From a bacterium (lineage in GTDB: Bacteria > SZUA-79 > Acidulodesulfobacterales > Acidulodesulfobacteraceae), in the NCBI GenBank assembly GCA_021788495.1, contig JAJYKQ010000056.1, forward strand, positions 1 through 6,263: a DNA stretch of 6,263 nucleotides. The letters are read 5' to 3'. Each line of letters opens with the position of its first letter. Positions within the stretch are counted from its first letter, which is position 1. Shown piece by piece: positions 1 to 5,446 of this stretch. The translations under genes and the position numbers were made by a program. The notes beneath the pieces were generated by a model that was given only the letters and a program-made list of their open reading frames with translations, searched no databases and was not told the DNA's origin.

Positions 1-1012
1 GTCCTATTTTTTCGTTCGGATATTTATACCATGAATGCGTTACGAATTCCGTTATCTTTTTCTCGTCCAACTTGTGAACCTTGCTTAAATCTCTGTCGAA
101 AATTACTCCTCTCATCAAAAAATAATCATCCGGATTTTCATCGTCCGTTTGCGGAAAGGCGCCGTAAGAAAGATAATTTTTCAGTCCGCCGCCTATTCCC
201 TGAATTGCTTCTTCTTTATAAAACTGCGCCGCCGTCAATAAATCCGGAATGTAGGCGTTATTGACGAAGTCGGTAATTTTTCCTATCCTGAACAGTATGT
301 CGTCCATTCTTTGCGGGTCTATAATATCGGCTATAGAAGATATTCCGCCTACTACGCAGGTTTGAGGATGCGGGTCTTTAGCGCCGAGAATAGCTATAAT
401 CTGAGCCGGTATTCTTAAGATATTAAGATTGTCTAAATAATGCGATGCTATTAAAAGATTGCCTTCCGGCGGTAGTTTATAAGAAGGATTGCCCCAGTAG
501 CCTCCTGCAAAAGGTCCAAGCTGTCCGGATTTAACGAAGGCGGCGAGCCTAGACTTTACTTCTTCGAATCGTGCCAGACTTGCATTATAAGGCGTTTTGG
601 TGTAAGCATACGCTAAATCCATGGTTTTTTTAGGGTCGGCTTGAAGCGCCGATACGATATCTACCCAGTCTAATCCGGCAAGCTGATAAAAATGGACTAA
701 GTGGTCCTGAACCATTTGAGCGCCTTTAAGTATATTTCTTGCAATTCTGGCGTTTTTTGGCGGATGTATGCCCAAAGCGTTTTCTACCGCCCATGTTGCG
801 GCTTCGTAATGAGCATAAGTGCATACTCCGCAGATTCTCTGAGCGAAAAGACCCGCATCTTCCGGAGCTCTTCCGTTGAGTATAAGTTCTATGCCTCTGA
901 AAAGAGTGCTGGAAGAGTATGCTTCGCTTATTTCATTGCCGTTAAGAATAGCTTCTATTCTGAGATGTCCTTCTATTCTAGTCACGGGATCGACTATAAT
1001 TTTTGTTGCCAT
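1..1012 (-). CDS. [NiFe]-hydrogenase large subunit, group 1 (partial, C-terminus beyond the window)
   Basis: This is the catalytic subunit of a respiratory [NiFe]-hydrogenase, which splits H2 at a Ni-Fe(CN)2CO centre. I translated 337 residues from the minus strand with no stop; the gene runs off the left edge, so roughly the last 40% of a usual 550-600 residue subunit is missing, including the C-terminal CxxC that supplies the other two Ni ligands. Visible landmarks are VDPVTRIEGH (residues 7-16, with the conserved active-site Glu14), FRGIE (38-42), the N-terminal Ni/Fe ligand motif RICGVC with Cys61, Cys64 and His68, DHLVHFYQLAGLDWVD (103-118), SGQLGPF (162-168), GAKDPHPQ (210-217) and FVTHSWYKY (323-331). 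The last block is close to what I recall of E. coli HyaB. The ATG has GGAGG four bases upstream (1017-1021). It lies 110 bp downstream of the small subunit gene, in the usual small-then-large order. The family is certain; the subgroup within group 1 is not. Confidence 0.96.
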   Translation of the reverse strand, partial: MATKIIVDPVTRIEGHLRIEAILNGNEISEAYSSSTLFRGIELILNGRAPEDAGLFAQRICGVCTYAHYEAATWAVENALGIHPPKNARIARNILKGAQMVQDHLVHFYQLAGLDWVDIVSALQADPKKTMDLAYAYTKTPYNASLARFEEVKSRLAAFVKSGQLGPFAGGYWGNPSYKLPPEGNLLIASHYLDNLNILRIPAQIIAILGAKDPHPQTCVVGGISSIADIIDPQRMDDILFRIGKITDFVNNAYIPDLLTAAQFYKEEAIQGIGGGLKNYLSYGAFPQTDDENPDDYFLMRGVIFDRDLSKVHKLDEKKITEFVTHSWYKYPNEKIG

Positions 1013-1122
1013 ATATCCTCCAAAAGATTGATTATTATTATATTTATGATTAGATTATTATATTGAAAATTTTAACTTGATAACGTTAATTTTTTATATG
1101 CTAATTTTAATATTTATTTATA

Positions 1123-2427
1123 TTATTCCTTCTTATCGTCATTTTTTCCGGAATCGTCATTTTTTTCGTTTTTGGATTTCTTGCTTTCTTTTTTCTTTTT
1201 AACGCCTGTATATATAGCATGTGCGGCAATTCCGGCGCCTGCCGCCGCAAACAATCCGACTCCGAATTCGTCTGCGGTCGCTTCTACGCCTGGGATTATA
1301 ATTTTTGCGTCAGCATTAGGCTTCTCGAACGGCGTCATTCTGTCCCAGAATAACGGCTGAGAACATCCTATGCATCCGTGACCCGCTCTCATTGGAAAAC
1401 TGATATCCTGATTATATTCCGCGGTAGTACAGTTGTTCCACGTAAAAGGACCTTTACAGCCCATCATATACAGACAGTACTGTTTTTTGGCTCCGTCGTC
1501 GCCCCATTCCCTGACGTATTCGCCGGCTTCAAAATGGCCTCTTCTGTAACAGTTGTCATGGAGCCTGCCTGAGTATGCCCATAAAGGACGGCCGAGGCTG
1601 TCCAACTGCGGCGCTTTTCCAATTAATATATATTCTACGAGAGTGCCTACAAGATTTACCGGATTTGCGGGACAAGCTGGTATATTTATAACGCTTCTAT
1701 TGGTAACGGAACTTAATCCGACTGCAGACGTCGGATTTGGATTGGCTGCGGGTATTCCGCCGTAAGCGGCGCAGTTTCCTACTGCGATTATAACTCCGGC
1801 ATGTTTTGCAGTTTCTTTAGTGATTTTTAAACCCGTATCGCCTTTTGCCCCTATGGTCAGAAATTTACCGTCCATTCCGGTAGGTATAGCGCCTTCGACT
1901 ACAAGTATATATTTACCTTTATATTTTTTAACCGTCTCAGTTCTTCTCGCTTCAGCCTGATAGCCGGCGGGAGCCATTATAGATTCCATATAGTTTACGC
2001 TGACGTAATTAAGTATAATTTCAGCCGGCGTAGGGTGGGCGGTTCTTAGAAAGCCTTCGGTATTTCCCATACAGTCTGCCATATCAAGCCATATAAAAGG
2101 CGTTCTGGTTAGAATGTTTGCGGCTCTTGCCACTCTCGGTTCGAATATGTAAGGAAGCATTAAAGCTGAGGTCAGAAATGCGCTCCATTTTAGAAAATCC
2201 CTTCTTGAAACGCCGTAAAGTTCTAAAATATTGGGCAGGTTTTCTTCTTTATCTTTTTTACCGCTAAAATATTCTTTTTCTAATTCATCTAATCTGTCAT
2301 CGACTTTTTTTAAAACCTCATCCGGTTTTTTAGATATAAATCTTAGAGGATCCCATTTAAAATCTTTTTCAGGATTATTGTCGTTAGAATTGGAATTTTT
2401 AGAATTGGAATCTTGATTGCTTGCCAT
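1123..2427 (-). CDS. [NiFe]-hydrogenase small subunit, Tat-exported and membrane-anchored, with variant proximal cluster site
   Basis: This iron-sulfur subunit (434 aa) carries electrons from the Ni-Fe site to the membrane. A Tat motif SRRDFLK (74-80) is followed by a hydrophobic stretch and a likely cleavage site after ARA (100-102). The mature part has proximal-cluster Cys119, Cys219 and Cys252, but Asn122 stands where the second Cys of the CxxC pair is expected. Distal ligands are His290, Cys293, Cys318 and Cys324; medial 3Fe-4S ligands are Cys333, Cys352 and Cys355. The two extra Cys of the six-Cys O2-tolerant type are Gly here (121 and 224). A C-terminal hydrophobic helix (about 387-408) should anchor it in the membrane, followed by a Lys/Asp-rich tail. 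The Tat motif is preceded by 73 residues, far longer than usual. The start is supported by AGGAGG just upstream (2433-2438) and by the lack of any other Met before the Tat motif. It heads the hydrogenase operon. Confidence 0.96.
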   Translation of the reverse strand: MASNQDSNSKNSNSNDNNPEKDFKWDPLRFISKKPDEVLKKVDDRLDELEKEYFSGKKDKEENLPNILELYGVSRRDFLKWSAFLTSALMLPYIFEPRVARAANILTRTPFIWLDMADCMGNTEGFLRTAHPTPAEIILNYVSVNYMESIMAPAGYQAEARRTETVKKYKGKYILVVEGAIPTGMDGKFLTIGAKGDTGLKITKETAKHAGVIIAVGNCAAYGGIPAANPNPTSAVGLSSVTNRSVINIPACPANPVNLVGTLVEYILIGKAPQLDSLGRPLWAYSGRLHDNCYRRGHFEAGEYVREWGDDGAKKQYCLYMMGCKGPFTWNNCTTAEYNQDISFPMRAGHGCIGCSQPLFWDRMTPFEKPNADAKIIIPGVEATADEFGVGLFAAAGAGIAAHAIYTGVKKKKESKKSKNEKNDDSGKNDDKKE

Positions 2428-2511
2428 ACAGCCTCCTATATTCTAAATTAAATTATAAATACAACAAAATAAATAAATAAACAGACTGAAACGAGAATAT
2501 TTTTATTTTAT

Positions 2512-2570
2512 ATTTGAGCGGCAAATGTTATATAATGTTTTTATAATAATATCGCAAATTCATAAAATGT
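2512..2570. promoter_or_regulatory. Paired repeat and small palindrome in the divergent hydrogenase/hyp intergenic region
   Basis: A short inverted repeat ATTTG-AGCGG-CAAAT spans 2512-2526. Its right arm lies in a GCAAAT element (2521-2526) that recurs at 2554-2559, 33 bp away, close to three helical turns. Each GCAAAT is followed by a similar AT-rich stretch ending in AATGT (about 2521-2538 and 2554-2570). The second copy overlaps the minus-strand promoter. Two TATAAT hexamers on the plus strand (2531-2536 and 2542-2547) could serve the hyp genes, but neither has a convincing -35 at normal spacing. Placement between divergent operons fits an operator for a shared regulator; this is inference. 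Confidence 0.3.
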
Positions 2571-2573
2571 CAA
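2546..2573 (-). promoter_or_regulatory. Probable sigma70-type promoter of the hydrogenase operon
   Basis: On the minus strand a perfect TTGACA (2568-2573) is followed after 16 bp by TATTAT (2546-2551), which matches the -10 consensus at five of six bases. Transcription would start near 2539 and leave a leader of about 110 nt before the small subunit start. It is the best promoter match in the divergent region, but the region is AT-rich, so chance matches to the -10 box are easy to find. Confidence 0.55.
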
Positions 2574-2615
2574 ATTAATTTTTTTATTAATTTTTTTATT
2601 TTTTTTAAAATATTT

Positions 2616-2855
2616 ATGCATGAAATTTCCGTAGCCCTCGAAATACTTGATACGCTTGAAGACAACGGATATTTAAAGGGCGTAAAGAAAGTTGATTCGA
2701 TTAAACTTAATATAGGCAGATATTCGGGAATAGACAAAAATTATCTGTCTTTTGCGTTTCAAAATATCAACGACGAAAGATTTAAAGGGGTTTTAATAGA
2801 TTTTATTTCTAACGATTCGGATGAAATTAAAATAGAAGAAATTATCGTAGATTAA
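2616..2855 (+). CDS. hypA: HypA-like hydrogenase nickel metallochaperone lacking the zinc-binding domain
   Basis: HypA carries Ni to the hydrogenase large subunit together with the GTPase HypB. The protein opens with the Ni-binding MHE signature (His2, Glu3) and continues with the family pattern: an N-terminal helix, VDSIKLNIGRYSGID (26-40) and LSFAFQNI (44-51). Usual HypA proteins are about 113-118 residues and hold a structural zinc site made by two CxxC motifs in the second half. This one is only 79 residues and has no Cys at all. After GVLIDFI (58-64) it passes almost directly to DEIKIEEIIVD, which corresponds to the final strand of ordinary HypA, so the zinc domain looks cleanly removed rather than cut off by a stop. 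No Shine-Dalgarno is seen; a T-rich tract precedes the ATG. It is first in the plus-strand operon, 37 bp before hypB. The family call rests on the N-terminal half and on hypB next door. Confidence 0.85.
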   Translation: MHEISVALEILDTLEDNGYLKGVKKVDSIKLNIGRYSGIDKNYLSFAFQNINDERFKGVLIDFISNDSDEIKIEEIIVD

Positions 2856-2892
2856 TGATTTATTTATAAATTAAATAAATTAAGGAGGTTTA

Positions 2893-3753
2893 ATGTCCAA
2901 TAATAACGGCTTAAACAGAGGAAGCTCAGGCACGGGCATAGGGGCGTTTGGAAGCGGCGGCGGCAAACATTCAGGCAGAACTGTAACTGGCGGAAGGTCA
3001 TTAACGGTAAGGCTTAACGCCTTAGAATCCAATGAAATTATTGCTAAAAAAAACAAAGCTTTATTCGGAAAAGCTTTCGTTATGAATTTTTTAAGTTCGC
3101 CTGGGTCGGGAAAGACTTCTTTGCTGGAATCTGTAGTGCCGGTTTTAAAATCCGAAGGCTTAAATATCGCAGTTATAGAAGGCGACGTAGAAACGGATTT
3201 GGATAAAAGGCGGATAGACGCTTTAAAGATACCGGCATATCAGATTATTACAAACGGAACGTGCCATTTAGACGCAAATATGGTGAATACGTCTTTAAAT
3301 AATTTAAACATAAACGATGCGGACGTATTTTTTATAGAAAACGTGGGCAATTTAGTATGTCCTACTTCTTACAATCTCGGAGAAGATATGAAAGCGGTCG
3401 TGCTTTCGGTAACCGAAGGCGACGATAAGCCGTTAAAATATCCGGCGGCTTTTTATAAATCAAAAGTTATGATAATAAATAAAACAGACCTGCTTCCGGT
3501 TCTAGACTCGGATGTTTCAAAAATAAAAGAAAATGCACTGTCTATAAATAAAGAACTTATAATTTTTGAAACGTCCTGCAAAAGAAAGTTAAATGCAGAC
3601 GGCGGTTCGGTTCGCGTCTCTGGAGATACGGACAATACCGTCAGGCCGGAAGTAATAGATAAAGGAATTTTGGACTTCGCTTCATTCATAAAAGAAAAAG
3701 TAAGATTAAAAGCCGAAGAGTTTAATGGCATTGGCGGAGGCATATATTTATAA
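2893..3753 (+). CDS. hypB: HypB, hydrogenase nickel incorporation GTPase
   Basis: HypB is a SIMIBI-class GTPase that powers Ni insertion into [NiFe]-hydrogenase with HypA. The 286-residue protein has the P-loop SPGSGKTS (69-76), EGDVETDLD (96-104), the metal-site pair Cys124-His125 in GTCHLDA, ENVGN (149-153) followed by LVCP with Cys156, and the G4 motif NKTD (196-199). Cys124, His125 and Cys156 correspond to the G-domain metal ligands known in E. coli HypB. The first 35 residues are Gly/Ser/Asn-rich and probably disordered; they contain neither the CxxCxC high-affinity Ni motif of E. coli HypB nor a His-rich stretch. Near the G5 position, after FETSCK (225-230), about 20-25 extra polar residues precede the last helix. 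A strong Shine-Dalgarno AAGGAGG (2882-2888) fixes the start. It lies between hypA and the phosphoesterase gene on the same strand. Confidence 0.97.
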   Translation: MSNNNGLNRGSSGTGIGAFGSGGGKHSGRTVTGGRSLTVRLNALESNEIIAKKNKALFGKAFVMNFLSSPGSGKTSLLESVVPVLKSEGLNIAVIEGDVETDLDKRRIDALKIPAYQIITNGTCHLDANMVNTSLNNLNINDADVFFIENVGNLVCPTSYNLGEDMKAVVLSVTEGDDKPLKYPAAFYKSKVMIINKTDLLPVLDSDVSKIKENALSINKELIIFETSCKRKLNADGGSVRVSGDTDNTVRPEVIDKGILDFASFIKEKVRLKAEEFNGIGGGIYL

Positions 3754-3801
3754 ATAAAAACATTTTTATAAAATTAAATTAAATTAAATAAATAAATTAA
3801 A

Positions 3802-4647
3802 ATGAATATTTGTGCGGCGGGAGACGTTCACGGAAGGATAGATAAATTTTATAATTGCGTAAAGAAATTTGAGTCGGAACTTAAAATAAATTTTGACGTT
3901 ATTCTGCAGGTTGGCGATTTCGGCATATGGGTAAATGCCGACTATCACGACGGCGTTACTAAATTTCATAGCGGAACGGGAGATTTTCCGCGCTGGTACA
4001 AAGAGAAAAAAACCGCTCCGGTTAAGACGTATTTTATAAACGGCAACAACGAAGATTTTAATTTTCTTAATTCGGTAAAACTATCGGGCGATTTAGAAAT
4101 TATTAAAAATCTTTTTTATATTCCCAACGGCACCGTAGCTGAAATAAATATAGGCAGCGAGCGGCTTATAGCAGCCGGTATCGGCGGAAAATACGACCCC
4201 GAACATTTTAATTATAAAGAATCGGACAGACATTATACAAAAAGTGAAATAAATAATTTGTTAAAATATGCGGACGAAAACAAAAAAAATGAAGATAGAA
4301 GCATTGATATTTTTATTTCCCATGATGCGCCAGAAGGAGTACTTATAGAAGACAACGATAAAAACAGGTATTATCCTAAGGCGGTCGGCCTCAGGGATTT
4401 AATTTTAAAAATTAAGCCTAAAATGGTTTTTTTCGGACACCACCATGGAATATGCAAATCAGAAATCGAAGGAATACCGGTTTACGGATTAAACATATTG
4501 GCCCGCAAAGGCGCTTTGCTTTCGACAGTTATGAAATATAAGACGGCAAATATTATAACCGATAAAACTAATAAAACCGATATAACAAACGTCCGAGAAT
4601 ATATATCTAAAACGGTAAAATATTTTGAAACTCCGGTTATTAAATAG
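3802..4647 (+). CDS. Calcineurin-like metallophosphoesterase resembling the Dbr1 lariat-debranching family
   Basis: This 281-residue protein has all the metal-binding blocks of the calcineurin-like phosphoesterase fold: GDVHG (7-11), GDFG (38-41), GNNED (81-85, where most members have GNHE), SHDAP (173-177) and GHHHG (212-216). The arrangement recalls eukaryotic RNA lariat debranching enzyme Dbr1: GDF, then a tryptophan-tyrosine-KEKK-APV stretch (65-74) leading into FINGN (78-82), a central IAAGIGGKYD block (123-132), and IDIFISHDAP (168-177). Unlike Dbr1, where a Cys takes the place of the first-motif Asp, Asp8 is kept here, so a standard two-metal site is expected. The substrate is unknown; a phosphodiester or phosphomonoester is likely. 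It has no signal peptide, so it is cytoplasmic. There is no Shine-Dalgarno before the ATG, only an AT repeat. It follows hypB by 48 bp and is probably co-transcribed, but a role in hydrogenase maturation is not implied by its sequence. Confidence 0.88.
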   Translation: MNICAAGDVHGRIDKFYNCVKKFESELKINFDVILQVGDFGIWVNADYHDGVTKFHSGTGDFPRWYKEKKTAPVKTYFINGNNEDFNFLNSVKLSGDLEIIKNLFYIPNGTVAEINIGSERLIAAGIGGKYDPEHFNYKESDRHYTKSEINNLLKYADENKKNEDRSIDIFISHDAPEGVLIEDNDKNRYYPKAVGLRDLILKIKPKMVFFGHHHGICKSEIEGIPVYGLNILARKGALLSTVMKYKTANIITDKTNKTDITNVREYISKTVKYFETPVIK

Positions 4648-4698
4648 CCGACGGCAATAGTTTTTATATTTATTAAATTTTAGAAATACTTTAACGGC

Positions 4699-5010
4699 AT
4701 GATAGCGAAAGAAACTTTTATAGACAGCCTCCTCAAAAAATTAAAAAATATTCCGATAGGACATTACTATGACGTAAGGAGCTATAAAAGAGACAGGGGA
4801 TTTTACGTTATCAGGTCTCAAGAAGATGAATACTGCATACTTGAAAGGGGTTTTTTCGACGAAGAATTCGTTTCCGATTTTAACGGACTGAACGTAATTT
4901 TTAAAAAGCTTTTAAAGCGTGAATTCCCCAGAAGTCACAAACTTAGGATTTACAATATGGGTGAAATCAATGAATGTATATTTAAAAAACCTAAGCGGAA
5001 AAAAATATAA
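4699..5010 (+). CDS. Uncharacterised small basic protein (103 aa)
   Basis: I do not firmly recognise this protein. It is 103 residues, rich in Lys and Arg, with no signal peptide or membrane helix. Two segments look constrained: PIGHYYDVRSYKRDRGFYVI (19-38), which reads like two short strands with a basic turn, and LLKREFPRSHKLRIY (71-85). The tail KKPKRKK (96-102) is strongly basic. The mix of charged residues and short strands would suit a small nucleic-acid or protein-binding domain, but that is speculation. It uses the same A- and T-rich codons as its neighbours and lies 51 bp after the phosphoesterase gene on the same strand, which supports it as the last gene of the hyp operon. It has no clear Shine-Dalgarno; the ATG at 4699 is the natural start. 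I have a vague memory of similar short proteins in deltaproteobacteria but cannot verify this. Confidence 0.7.
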   Translation: MIAKETFIDSLLKKLKNIPIGHYYDVRSYKRDRGFYVIRSQEDEYCILERGFFDEEFVSDFNGLNVIFKKLLKREFPRSHKLRIYNMGEINECIFKKPKRKKI

Positions 5011-5031
5011 AAATTAAAAAAGATATTTTAA

Positions 5032-5106
5032 TGGAGCGGGAAACGGGACTTGAACCCGCGACCCTTACCTTGGCAAGGTAATGCTCTACCACTGAGCTAT
5101 TCCCGC
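5032..5106 (-). tRNA. tRNA-Gly (anticodon GCC)
   Basis: Reading the minus strand from 5106 gives a complete 75-nt cloverleaf: acceptor stem GCGGGAA pairing with TTCCCGC, D-arm GCTC-AGTGGTA-GAGC, anticodon stem TTACC/GGTAA around the loop TTGCCAA (anticodon GCC), five-base variable region, T-arm GCGGG-TTCAAGT-CCCGT with one G-T pair, discriminator T, and CCA encoded in the DNA (5032-5034). It decodes GGC and GGT glycine codons. It is convergent with the gene for the 103-residue protein, only about 20 bp away. No integrase or duplicated 3' end that would suggest an integration site is seen in the window. Confidence 0.98.
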
Positions 5107-5154
5107 ATTTGTGAGAAAGACAAAAGTTAAATTGGTCATTTAACTTATTCATAT

Positions 5155-5183
5155 ATTAAAGTATATTTTAAGTGTTTTGTCAA
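5155..5183 (-). promoter_or_regulatory. Promoter of tRNA-Gly
   Basis: On the minus strand a perfect TTGACA (5178-5183) is followed after 17 bp by TTTAAT (5155-5160), four of six matches to the -10 consensus. Transcription would begin near 5148, about 40 nt before the mature tRNA 5' end, a normal leader for RNase P processing. The perfect -35 and spacing make this a credible stand-alone promoter, separate from the rubredoxin gene upstream. Confidence 0.6.
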
Positions 5184-5210
5184 TAGCGTAAAATATAAGC
5201 CTAAAATATG

Positions 5211-5230
5211 AATAATTTTGGTAAATTATT
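5211..5230 (-). terminator. AT-only hairpin downstream of rubredoxin, possible weak terminator
   Basis: A perfect 8-bp inverted repeat, AATAATTT and AAATTATT around a 4-nt loop, lies 12 bp past the rubredoxin stop and before the tRNA promoter. The stem has no G-C pair and no T-run follows directly on the minus strand, so it may be a chance feature of AT-rich spacer DNA. Confidence 0.2.
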
Positions 5231-5242
5231 ATTATAAATTTA

Positions 5243-5407
5243 TTATTCCGGAACCAGAGTGAATTTAATAATAGCTGCGCCGCAAACAGGGCATACCCAG
5301 AATGAGGGAAGTTTTTCGAACGGCGTTCCGGCCGGTATTCCGCCGTCCGGGTCCCCTTTTTCGGGGTCGTATATATAATCGCATACTTCGCATCTGTATT
5401 TTTGCAT
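5243..5407 (-). CDS. Rubredoxin
   Basis: I translated a 54-residue protein on the minus strand. It is a typical rubredoxin: a small cytoplasmic one-electron carrier with a single iron bound by four cysteines. The two knuckles are CEVC (Cys6 and Cys9) and CPVC (Cys39 and Cys42), separated by the family core [18 protein letters not shown] (11-28) and the aromatic [10 protein letters not shown] (30-39). After the second knuckle it reads GAAIIKF instead of the commoner GAPKxxF, and the tail is short and hydrophobic. The length is normal for the family. The start has AAGGAAG (5414-5420) at suitable spacing. It lies 39 bp downstream of the methyltransferase gene on the same strand, so the two are probably co-transcribed. 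Its redox partner is not in the window; rubredoxins of anaerobes often serve oxygen or peroxide reductases. Confidence 0.97.
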   Translation of the reverse strand: MQKYRCEVCDYIYDPEKGDPDGGIPAGTPFEKLPSFWVCPVCGAAIIKFTLVPE

Positions 5408-5446
5408 TTTAATCTTCCTTGTTTTATATTTGTTTTATATAATTTT

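Noticed and set aside
1172..1765. Open frames on the plus strand across the small subunit gene
   Set aside because: They lie opposite a well-supported coding sequence, show no family motifs and have low-complexity or odd composition typical of antisense frames.
2514..2536. TTGAGC ... TATAAT as a plus-strand sigma70 promoter for hypA
   Set aside because: The hexamers are only 11 bp apart from each other, too short; the next TATAAT (2542-2547) gives 22 bp, too long.
2790..2855. HypA as a frameshifted or prematurely stopped pseudogene
   Set aside because: The final strand typical of full-length HypA is present in frame right before the stop, and no CxxC pair is visible in the bases that follow before hypB.
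3453..3743. Minus-strand open frame opposite hypB
   Set aside because: HypB has continuous family motifs across this stretch and the antisense frame shows none.
4645..4670. GCCGACGGC followed by a T-run after the phosphoesterase gene as a terminator
   Set aside because: The palindrome leaves at most a 3-bp stem with a 3-nt loop, too short for an intrinsic terminator.
5032..5106. tRNA-Gly as an integration site for a mobile element
   Set aside because: No integrase, direct repeat of the tRNA 3' end or change in composition is seen on either side.
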